From a bacterium (lineage in GTDB: Bacteria; NPL-UPA2; JAUVJM01), in assembly GCA_030606215.1 (NCBI GenBank), contig JAUWGW010000002.1, positions 61,325-125,324 of the forward strand: a DNA stretch of 64,000 nt. Reading direction: 5' to 3'. The notes under the pieces are model-generated. The model did no database searches. It was not told the origin of the DNA and saw only the letters and a program-made list of their open reading frames with translations. The translations under genes were made by a program, and so were the position numbers. Shown piece by piece: positions 1 to 7,025 of this stretch (position 1 is the stretch's first letter; each line of letters starts with the position of its first letter).

Positions 1-1
1 G

Positions 2-1471
2 GAATATTGCAGTGGGGCTACTTTAAATCAAATCCTGACAGAGCGGCGTAAATTGGATTTAGCCAGTGCAGACAGGATAGTAGCTCAGATTGCTCAGGCT
101 TTGAGTTATATTCATGAGCACGGATTTGTGCACAGAGATGTTAAACCTTCCAATATTATTGTAGATGACAATGGTCAGGTTAAAATCACGGACCTTGGTA
201 TTGCCAGGGCAATTGAAGGAACAGGGATTACAGTTTCAGGAATAATCTTAGGGACGCCTGAATATATGTCACCAGAACAGGCGAAAGGAGAGAAGGTTAA
301 TGCGAGCACAGATATTTATTCCCTCGGAATTGTCATATATGAGATGTTAACAGGCGAGCTTCCTTTCAAAGGGAAGAATCCTGTTGCGCTTGCACGCCAG
401 CATATTTATGAACCGCCGCCACGCCTGCATTCTTTTGGGCCAGGGATACCTCCGGGTATAGAGAAGGTAATTCTCAAAGCAATTGCAAAGTCTCCGGAGC
501 AGAGGCACAGAAGTTGTAGAGAGTTCTTAACTGATTGGGAGGAAGCTGTCAAATTTAGCGGAACTGAGCAGGTGGGAAGGAAGAAGTGGGTTGCAAGATT
601 TGCGTCAGCGGTGTTTCTGATTGCTGCAGCTTTAGGGTTTCTCCTCTGTAAGTTGCCCGGCTCTATGTATGTTTCATCAATTCCACCAGATGCAGAGGTG
701 TATCTTGACGGTGAGAAGGCTGGCATCACACCAAAAGATATAGTCAGTGTTCATCCGGGCAAACACTACCTGGTTATTGAGAAGGATGACTATCAGGTTT
801 ACGGTATGGAGGTTAATGTGTCCAGGTGGAAGAGGCTTTCTATTTTCGTTCCACTTCAGAAAAATGTAAATCCAACTGCGGTTAATTTGCCTTCTCATGG
901 TACAAAGATGAAGTTGGATAGCATAACACCTCCTGATGTTGAGGTAGCAGAAGAAAAGAGGAGTGCTGGTCTTACAGAACAAAAACATCAGCTCAGGATT
1001 GTGGAAATTTCAGGGGATGAGGAGAATCCGAAAACTTTAAATGTTGGCGATATTCGTAGCGCTGATAAGTCTGAGGAGGCAATATCACAATCCGGAGAGA
1101 GCCTATCCGAAGAGAATTTGCTAACTGCAATAGATTCAGATTTCAACGAATGGATTCATAACGACAGTATGGAATATAGCTTGCCTGATGGAGGGGTGAT
1201 GGCTGAAATGCCTCCAGAGGTAGCTGAGAGGTTTATGGGAGGAGGTGTCCATGTAGGCAAGATTTCCGCTGTCAATCGGACGACAGGTCGCGTATCGTTG
1301 CATATCGGGGGTGTAACGGAGGGAGATATACTACAGGTCGTAAGAGGAAGGAGATTTATAACAAGTATAAAAATCTTCCGTATCTACGATTTCAACACGG
1401 CAGTCGGGGCTGTTACAAAGAGCTCGGAAATCTGGAGGATAAATGCCGGAGATATTGTCATAGGGGATTAG
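2..1471 (+). CDS. Ser/Thr protein kinase (C-terminal part of kinase domain) with PEGA domain, 5'-truncated by window edge
   Basis: Frame stays open upstream of the listed TTG start (EYCSGATLNQILTERRKLDLASADR...). HRDVKPSNI, DLGIA and GTPEYMSPEQ kinase motifs; TM segment; PEGA-like SSIPPDAEVYLDGEKAGITP. Confidence 0.9.
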   Translation, partial: EYCSGATLNQILTERRKLDLASADRIVAQIAQALSYIHEHGFVHRDVKPSNIIVDDNGQVKITDLGIARAIEGTGITVSGIILGTPEYMSPEQAKGEKVNASTDIYSLGIVIYEMLTGELPFKGKNPVALARQHIYEPPPRLHSFGPGIPPGIEKVILKAIAKSPEQRHRSCREFLTDWEEAVKFSGTEQVGRKKWVARFASAVFLIAAALGFLLCKLPGSMYVSSIPPDAEVYLDGEKAGITPKDIVSVHPGKHYLVIEKDDYQVYGMEVNVSRWKRLSIFVPLQKNVNPTAVNLPSHGTKMKLDSITPPDVEVAEEKRSAGLTEQKHQLRIVEISGDEENPKTLNVGDIRSADKSEEAISQSGESLSEENLLTAIDSDFNEWIHNDSMEYSLPDGGVMAEMPPEVAERFMGGGVHVGKISAVNRTTGRVSLHIGGVTEGDILQVVRGRRFITSIKIFRIYDFNTAVGAVTKSSEIWRINAGDIVIGD

Positions 1472-1492
1472 AGTCTTACCGGGATTCCTCTT
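1465..1492. repeat. Left copy of 28-bp direct repeat (GGATTAGAGTCTTACCGGGATTCCTCTT), duplicate of hisF 3' end
   Basis: Identical to 5171-5198; overlaps the kinase stop codon. Confidence 0.9.
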
Positions 1493-1606
1493 TCTTTTTG
1501 TACTTCCTCAACAGTCAAAACAACCGGCAGTCTGTGGCCACGTTTTGCCCTGGCTGTCTTGTTCAGTTCTTTAAGGTCAAGTATCAATGGGTGTAGCTTC
1601 ATCATA
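1471..1606 (-). pseudogene. Integron/XerC-type tyrosine recombinase fragment (N-terminal/core junction)
   Basis: Reverse strand reads MMKLHPLILDLKELNKTARAKRGHRLPVVLTVEEVQ, matching the RLPVVLT-x-EEV region of IntI-like integrases, then runs into the hisF-like repeat (ERGIPVRL*). Confidence 0.6.
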
Positions 1607-1632
1607 CAACTTTGGGACAACCGTTATGACTA

Positions 1633-1661
1633 TTGAAAAAACTACGTAATATTGATATAAT
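1633..1661 (+). promoter_or_regulatory. Sigma70-type promoter (TTGAAA-17-TATAAT), candidate cassette promoter
   Basis: TTGAAA at 1633-1638, TATAAT at 1656-1661, spacer 17 nt; upstream of the HicB-like cassette and divergent from the integrase fragment. Confidence 0.6.
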
Positions 1662-1770
1662 AAAGTTGAGGAAAAAATTAATCTTCAAAAAGAAGGCAAA
1701 AATGCAAAACCATATCAAGTTAAACAAGTTCGAAATATTATCCAGAAATATGGGTTAGGAGGGTTATTCG

Positions 1771-1983
1771 ATGTATAAGTATGAGATTGTTATGTACTGG
1801 AGTGCCGATGATGACGCATTTGTTGCCGAAGTGCCTGAGCTTCCTGGCTGCATGGCTCACGGGAGCACTCAGGAGGATGCCCTGAAAAACATCAACGAAG
1901 CAATGCATCTTTGGATTGATACGGCACGTGAGCACAGCGAGCCTATTCCAGAGCCAAGGTGTCATCGTCTTATGTACGCATAA
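1771..1983 (+). CDS. HicB-family antitoxin-like protein
   Basis: MYKYEIVMYWSADDDAFVAEVPELPGCMAHGSTQEDALKNINEAMHLWID is typical of HicB-like proteins; AGGAGGG upstream. Confidence 0.8.
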   Translation: MYKYEIVMYWSADDDAFVAEVPELPGCMAHGSTQEDALKNINEAMHLWIDTAREHSEPIPEPRCHRLMYA

Positions 1984-1990
1984 AATCAAG

Positions 1991-2060
1991 CCATAACAAA
2001 TCAATGAACCTGACCTAAAATAGCTGGCACAATTTTAGGCAGGTGATTTTTGTGTTAGGT
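1991..2060 (+). other. attC-type integron recombination site
   Basis: R''-like CCATAAC (1991-1997), R' GTTAGGT (2054-2060). Stem ACCTG-(a)-CCTAAAAT / ATTTTAGG-CAGGT, i.e. 13 bp with one extrahelical base. Lies just after the cassette ORF stop. Confidence 0.75.
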
Positions 2061-2236
2061 GCCATGTCATCTGTTGCCTTTTGCAGTTATCAGCGTTTTC
2101 GTTCTGCGATGGTGCTATAGCTACTGGGGGGAAGAGGAAAACCACATGATAGAATCAAAAGGAAATGCCCAACCAAGTGCTGTAGCGGATGTGGACAAGC
2201 TGCGTCGATGAGTTTGGATGTTAGAGGAAATAAGAA

Positions 2237-2575
2237 TTACTTAATTGAAATCTTCTTTAATAACGGTAGGATTTGAGGGATGTGTTTTTCAATGACTTGC
2301 CACACCATCTGTCTGTCAATACCGAAATATTCGTGAATTAGTTTATTTCTCATGCCTGCCATTTGTTTCCATGGTATGTCCGGATATTCCAGCCTGAACG
2401 TCACCGGCAAATTTTTGGTTGCTTCTCCGATAACTTCAAGGCAGCGGATGACTGCATTGACCGTCTTTTTATCCGCGGAAAAATCTTTAAAAGACATCCC
2501 TTTGGTAAATTCAAGAATATCTCCGCATGATTCTATTAAATCATTTATATAGTCTCGAACATCACGCTCTTTCAT
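2237..2575 (-). CDS. hepT: HepT-like HEPN domain toxin (DUF86)
   Basis: GMRNKLIHEYFGID matches the RxxxxH HEPN motif; overlaps an MNT partner gene. Confidence 0.85.
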   Translation of the reverse strand: MKERDVRDYINDLIESCGDILEFTKGMSFKDFSADKKTVNAVIRCLEVIGEATKNLPVTFRLEYPDIPWKQMAGMRNKLIHEYFGIDRQMVWQVIEKHIPQILPLLKKISIK

Positions 2576-2871
2576 ACCATCTGAACTTCTTTCAAAATAT
2601 ACTCTCCTATGTAAGGTCTTAAAGCCCTACGAGAAACAAGCTCAACCTTGATATTCAACAGATTAGATAATTCCTCTTCCATATCGATAAATTCAAAAAG
2701 GCTTATCGGAGCAGAAAAATCAACCAAAATATCAACATCGCTATGGGATGTTTGTTCATTTCTCACATATGAACCAAATACTCCTATCTGGCTAACGTGA
2801 TATTTGTTGGCTAATTCTGGCTTGTGTTTTTCCAAAACCTCTTTTATTTCGGAAATTCCCATATCTGTCAC
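2572..2871 (-). CDS. mntA: MntA-like minimal nucleotidyltransferase antitoxin
   Basis: GVFGSYVRNEQTSHSDVDILVDF matches the GSxxR...SDxDxxV motif; adjacent to the HEPN gene. Confidence 0.85.
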   Translation of the reverse strand: MTDMGISEIKEVLEKHKPELANKYHVSQIGVFGSYVRNEQTSHSDVDILVDFSAPISLFEFIDMEEELSNLLNIKVELVSRRALRPYIGEYILKEVQMV

Positions 2872-2932
2872 CCACCTAAATTATAGCACAAATTTGCAGG
2901 AAATTGTGAGAAAATAAAGCAAGCTTTTCAGC

Positions 2933-2970
2933 GAACAACGTTCCGCTGCCGCTGAGCTTCCACGTTAGGT
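2933..2970 (+). other. Possible degenerate/short attC remnant
   Basis: GAACAACGT...ACGTTAGGT: GTTAGGT core and AACGT/ACGTT arms, but no clear inner stem. Confidence 0.3.
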
Positions 2971-2995
2971 GTAGTAAAAAAGGGTATGCAATGAG

Positions 2996-3036
2996 ATACA
3001 AGAAACTCTTAGAATAGATTAGAGTCTTATTGGGAT
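2996..3036. repeat. Internal copy of 41-nt repeat (ATACAAGAAACTCTTAGAATAGATTAGAGTCTTATTGGGAT)
   Basis: 37/41 identical to 5151-5191; all four differences are transitions. Confidence 0.85.
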
Positions 3037-3073
3037 GAGCGAAGAAGGTTTGGACCTGTAAAAAAAGATGCAT

Positions 3074-3270
3074 CTATGAATCAAGGGGGCTTCTGATCCC
3101 AAGTTTATTTTTCCGGGCGACGTGGGTGTAGATCATCGTTGTCTGCAAGTTCGCATGGCCCAACAACTCCTGAATGGTCCGGATATCATATCCCTCTTCA
3201 AGAAGATGTGTTGCAAAACTGTGGCGCAGAGTATGAATTGTAGCCCGCTTAATGATTCCTGCTTTTCTTG
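3074..3270 (-). pseudogene. Integron-type tyrosine integrase, C-terminal fragment
   Basis: Reverse strand: [63 protein letters not shown]; has [12 protein letters not shown], LLGH and Y (IYTHV) catalytic motifs. N-terminal part missing. Confidence 0.85.
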
Positions 3271-3352
3271 ACTTTTATATATTATCTGCTACCATAAATA
3301 TGAAAAACAAGGTAACTGTTCAATAGTGTATGTTCTGCAAAGGAGAAGTTAA

Positions 3353-3958
3353 ATGGATGTAAAATGGCATATTGCATTCTGTAACGTGACGTTTACCGAG
3401 TACGCGGGAATGACCTACCGGGATTATTATGCTTCCCCCACCAACATGCTGGAAGCCCAGCTGACGGCAAAGACCGTTGCGGAGAAGAAATTCGGCGCCG
3501 GGACTTTCATTACGCCCTGCATTGACACACCCGCAGTTTCATTCGCTTCGTACCTTGGAATGACATTTATCGAACCGTATGATGATGAGTTGCCCTATAT
3601 TGACGGACAGGCACCTTTGCTCAAGGAACCTGTAGACGTGAAGTGCCTTCACTCGGGTGACCCGAAGACAACCGGCCTTATGGCCAAGCGCTGGCAGGCG
3701 TGGCAATACTACAGATCGCAGGGGTACGAAGTTCGCTTCGGAGGGCATGGCGGTTCAATTCTGACCACAGCGCACGAAATCAGTGCTGGCAACATCCTGC
3801 TGTGGCTTGCAGAGAATCCCGCGGGGGCCGAATGTGTGCTTGATGCCGTAACTGATGCCGATTTGGCGATTCGCGCTTTCGATGAGTCACTTTGCGGGGC
3901 AACGGACTCGGTCTATACCGGGGACGACTTCTCCGGTCTGCTCTCGCCCGAAATGTAG
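3353..3958 (+). pseudogene. Uroporphyrinogen-decarboxylase-superfamily-like protein, C-terminally truncated
   Basis: 201-aa ORF with URO-D-like segments (RWQAWQYYRSQGYEVRFGGHGGSILTTAHEI); stop codon lies within the following attC-like site. Confidence 0.5.
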
Positions 3959-4014
3959 AACAAACGGATGGAGGCCGACCTCGTAAACTCGGCGGCTCAT
4001 CCTAAACATTAGAA
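3955..4014 (+). other. attC-like site
   Basis: GTAGAAC ... ATTAGAA ends; stem GGATG(g)AG(g)CCG(a)CC / GGCGGCTCATCC with three extrahelical bases on one arm; 10-nt loop. Confidence 0.6.
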
Positions 4015-4017
4015 TAA

Positions 4018-4319
4018 ATGTTAAAAAATTTATGGAATAATTATGGATGGATTGTATTAGTTGTAGGATTAATCCTCCTTAATATTCTATTTTTAAAACC
4101 AATGGGTAAAATTATTAGTGGTTTTCATCGGGGAGTTAACTATACTAGTGTAATGTCACAGTAATAGCTTTACAATTCTTGAGAGCATTCATCATTGTAA
4201 AGAAGCATTAGGGACACTACACTAGAAAAGAAACGTTTGGAGATATCGCCCAGGGAATAATTTTTCTATTATTTTCAGGCTATATTATCTATCTTTTGAT
4301 ACGCGGAGTCATTGGATAA
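4018..4319 (+). pseudogene. Small two-TM membrane protein interrupted by a MITE-like element
   Basis: Removing 4149-4225 yields MLKNLWNNYGWIVLVVGLILLNILFLKPMGKIISGFHRGVNYTRKETFGDIAQGIIFLLFSGYIIYLLIRGVIG* (74 aa). Confidence 0.75.
4145..4225. mobile_element. MITE-like hairpin element with ~32-nt imperfect terminal inverted repeats and an (A)CTAG duplication
   Basis: Left arm 4145-4176 CTAGTGTAATGTCACAGTAATAGCTTTACAAT, right arm 4194-4225 ATTGTAAAGAAGCATTAGGGACACTACACTAG; ACTAG at both ends. Confidence 0.75.
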
Positions 4320-4359
4320 AATCCGAGCCGTAAAAAAGATGCAATTTAATTTAAAATTA

Positions 4360-4368
4360 TGATATAAT
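4360..4368 (+). promoter_or_regulatory. Extended -10 promoter (TGaTATAAT) upstream of DUF4160 gene
   Basis: TGATATAAT at 4360-4368 about 25 nt upstream of the 4393 start. Confidence 0.4.
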
Positions 4369-4392
4369 ATGTTTGTTTGGAGGTAGGTTAAT

Positions 4393-4641
4393 TTGAGTCC
4401 TACAGTATTCAGAGAAGGAAAATATAGATTTTATTTTTTCTCCAAAGAGGAACCGAGAGTTCATATTCATGTTATTTCTCCAGACGGAGAAGCAAAGTTT
4501 TGGTTAGAACCGTTAATTTCATTAGCAAATTATTCAGGTTTTTCCAAAAAACAATTAAATTTTTTACAAAAAACTGTAGAGAGGCATAAAAATGAAATTA
4601 TTAAAAAGTGGAAAGAGCACCTTAAAACCAGAGATAACTAA
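4393..4641 (+). CDS. DUF4160-family protein
   Basis: MSPTVFREGKYRFYFFSKEEPRVHIHVISPDGEAKFWLEP is typical of DUF4160; TTG start after GGAGG. Confidence 0.8.
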   Translation: MSPTVFREGKYRFYFFSKEEPRVHIHVISPDGEAKFWLEPLISLANYSGFSKKQLNFLQKTVERHKNEIIKKWKEHLKTRDN

Positions 4642-4852
4642 TATTTCTGAACATGGTTTTTGGATTTTATTAAATGGGAAGGAATATTTTCTCCCTTTCG
4701 AAAAATATCCTTGGTTTAAAAATGCCAAAATATCTTCAATAACTACTGTAAAATTATTCCATAATCATCATCTATACTGGCCGGAGTTAGATGTTGACTT
4801 ATCTACAGAAATTTTAACCAGTCCAGAAAAATACCCTTTAACATACAAGTAA
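4592..4852 (+). CDS. DUF2442-family protein (partner of DUF4160)
   Basis: GFWILLNGKEYFLPFEKYPWFKNAKISSITTVKLFHNHHLYWPELDVDLS; overlaps the DUF4160 gene. Confidence 0.8.
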   Translation: MKLLKSGKSTLKPEITNISEHGFWILLNGKEYFLPFEKYPWFKNAKISSITTVKLFHNHHLYWPELDVDLSTEILTSPEKYPLTYK

Positions 4853-4861
4853 TAAATTCTA

Positions 4862-4888
4862 TTCTAACAAATCATTGCACCTGACCGC
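4862..4888 (+). other. Left half of an attC-like site
   Basis: TTCTAACAAATCATTGCACCTGACCGC matches the usual attC left end; no matching right half follows. Confidence 0.5.
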
Positions 4889-5138
4889 AATTCCGCATAT
4901 TGTCAGCTGTGGCGTGCAGATTTATCAACTGCTGGTTGAGTTCCATCATCTGGAGTTTAGAGACGTGGGAGTAAGAGCAACAGAAAGGTGCCTGCGGTTA
5001 CTGAAGGATAACGCATATCGGCTGTTCTCCGTTTCAGAAAAGGGGCAGGAGTACTCCTTCGTGCGCGAGGATGTCTTGAGACAGAAAGATCCAATGACCT
5101 GCTATGCCCCACGCCCGAATGTATGGCATCTTCGGTGA
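4875..5138 (+). pseudogene. C-terminal fragment resembling FkbM-type methyltransferase
   Basis: VEFHHLEFRDVGVRATERCLRLLKDNAYRLFSVSEKGQEYSFVRED; the frame starts inside the attC-like half-site. Confidence 0.4.
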
Positions 5139-5150
5139 GGTTCAGACAAA

Positions 5151-5198
5151 ATACAAGAAACTCTTAGAGTGGATTAGAGTCTTACCGGGATTCCTCTT
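5151..5198. repeat. Right copy of repeat (41-nt version and the 28-bp hisF-end direct repeat)
   Basis: 5171-5198 is identical to 1465-1492; 5151-5191 matches 2996-3036 at 37/41. Confidence 0.9.
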
Positions 5199-5929
5199 CC
5201 TTTGAGATATATCTTCGCCTCACTTATAGTGTATTCTCCATAGTGGAAGATAGAAGCTGCGAGGACAGCATCTGCTTTGCCTTCGGAAATAACATCATAC
5301 AGATGCTGGAGGTTTCCCGCTCCCCCGGAAGCAATTACTGGTATATTAACCGCTTCGGAGACTCTCCGGGTTAATTCAACATCGTATCCGTTCTTTGTCC
5401 CATCGCAATCCATACTTGTAAGCAATATTTCACCTGCTCCAAGTTTTTCAGCTTTCTTTGCCCATTCAATAGCATCAACGCCGGTTGGAGTTGTCCCGGA
5501 ATCTGTGTAAACTTCCCAGTTTGAACCTTTGCGTTTTGCATCAATTGCCACTATTGTGCATTGAGTTCCAAATCTTCTGGCAACCTGGTTGATAATGTCA
5601 GGATTTAAAACAGCCGCTGTGTTAATTGAAACTTTATCGGCCCCCGCTCTTAATAATTGCCCGACATCCTCAACAGTTCTGATTCCCCCTCCTACAGTCA
5701 AGGGGACGAAAACCTGCTCAGAAGTTTTCCTGACAACTTCAAGCATTGTTGGACGGTTCTCGATCGTTGCAGTGATGTCAAGGAAGGCAAGTTCATCAGC
5801 TCCCTCTTTGCTATACCGGGAACCAATTTCAACAGGGTCTCCTGCATCTCTGAGATTAAGAAACCTTACACCTTTAACTACCCGTCCATCTTTTACATCC
5901 AGGCATGGAATAACTCTTTTTGCACGCAT
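5174..5929 (-). CDS. hisF: Imidazole glycerol phosphate synthase subunit HisF
   Basis: [23 protein letters not shown]...; full length. Confidence 0.97.
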   Translation of the reverse strand: MRAKRVIPCLDVKDGRVVKGVRFLNLRDAGDPVEIGSRYSKEGADELAFLDITATIENRPTMLEVVRKTSEQVFVPLTVGGGIRTVEDVGQLLRAGADKVSINTAAVLNPDIINQVARRFGTQCTIVAIDAKRKGSNWEVYTDSGTTPTGVDAIEWAKKAEKLGAGEILLTSMDCDGTKNGYDVELTRRVSEAVNIPVIASGGAGNLQHLYDVISEGKADAVLAASIFHYGEYTISEAKIYLKGRGIPVRL

Positions 5930-6008
5930 TACATTTCTCCTCCAGGTTGAAAACTACAACGTCTGTAATTATATCACAATCCGGCAGAAGGTTGAATTGA
6001 TTTTTATA

Positions 6009-6038
6009 TTGCAATTGTCGGTCAAGAATGCATATAAT
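6009..6038 (+). promoter_or_regulatory. Candidate sigma70 promoter TTGCAA-18-TATAAT
   Basis: Spacing and -10 match; upstream of the DUF3108 gene. Confidence 0.4.
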
Positions 6039-6064
6039 ACCGTAAGTACTCAGTAAACGCCGTT

Positions 6065-6146
6065 GTCATTCTGACCCTGAGTGAAGCCCTGAGCAAAGCA
6101 AATGGGGAAGCGGAGGGCCTGTCCTTGAGCGAAGCGAAGGAATGAC
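6065..6146. repeat. Intergenic GTCATTC...GAATGAC-bounded repeat-like element
   Basis: Begins GTCATTCTGACCC, ends GCGAAGCGAAGGAATGAC; inverted termini. Confidence 0.5.
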
Positions 6147-6149
6147 AGA

Positions 6150-7025
6150 TTGGGATGTAGTTCGCTGAATATTTACGAGGAAATGAGGAGCGGAGCAACG
6201 AATTTGCTTGCCGGGATATTCTTGAGTGGTTTAGCAGGGGCGACTTTTGTAGCTGCCCAGGGTGGGTCTGCCCCGATGCAGGTCGGGGAACAGAAGCCCC
6301 ATCCCTACGCGTCTGAATGTTCTCAGCCTCATCCGTTTAGACCCGGCGAGAGACTGGTCTTCCGTGTCATTTATTTTGCCATGCCGGCAGGAACAGTTAC
6401 ACTGGAAGTAAAGGAAACAAGCAAAATTCAGGGGGTTCCTGTTTATCATTTCAGGGCGGAAGCAAAGTCATCAGCCGTCTTTTCTCTCTTCTACAGGGTA
6501 AGGGACCGGGTGGAATCTTTTGTTGATATTGCAAATCTTTTGCCTTTTCGTTTTGAAAAACATCTGCGCGAGGGGCCTCGTTACAAGAATGATGAAATCA
6601 CAGTTTTTGACCGTTCACTCAATATCGCTGAGAGTGAAGGTAGAGAGATGGAGATTCCGGAAGATACTCAAGATTGCCTCTCATCATTCTATTATTTGCG
6701 AGTGCAGCCGCTTGAGGTTGGGAAATCGGTGTTTGTAGATGTAAATGCTGATGAGAAAAATTACCAGGTAGAGGTGAAAGTGCTGCGAAAGGAAGTTGTA
6801 AAAAAGTGGGGGAAGCATGTGGAGACGATTGTTGTCCAGCCTGTTATTAAGGATGTCAGGTTAGGGGGAATTTTGAAGCAGAAGGGCGATGTGTTCATAT
6901 GGTTGACTGCCGATGAGAAGAAAATCCCGGTTTTTATTGAAGCTAAGGTAGTTGTTGGACGATTGAGTTTTGTCTTGGTAGAATATGAGGAGGGAGAAAC
7001 GAGTGGCGAAGAAGAAACTTCGTGA
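6150..7025 (+). CDS. DUF3108 domain-containing protein
   Basis: RPGERLVFRVIYFAMPAGTVTLEVKE...VEYEEG; start codon uncertain. Confidence 0.75.
   Translation: MGCSSLNIYEEMRSGATNLLAGIFLSGLAGATFVAAQGGSAPMQVGEQKPHPYASECSQPHPFRPGERLVFRVIYFAMPAGTVTLEVKETSKIQGVPVYHFRAEAKSSAVFSLFYRVRDRVESFVDIANLLPFRFEKHLREGPRYKNDEITVFDRSLNIAESEGREMEIPEDTQDCLSSFYYLRVQPLEVGKSVFVDVNADEKNYQVEVKVLRKEVVKKWGKHVETIVVQPVIKDVRLGGILKQKGDVFIWLTADEKKIPVFIEAKVVVGRLSFVLVEYEEGETSGEEETS

Noticed and set aside
1738-2004. 88-aa minus-strand ORF over the HicB cassette
   Set aside because: Antisense to the HicB-like gene with no family resemblance.
2207-2225. GATGTTAGAGG as another attC core
   Set aside because: Core-like GTTAGAG only; no matching R'' or stem found upstream.
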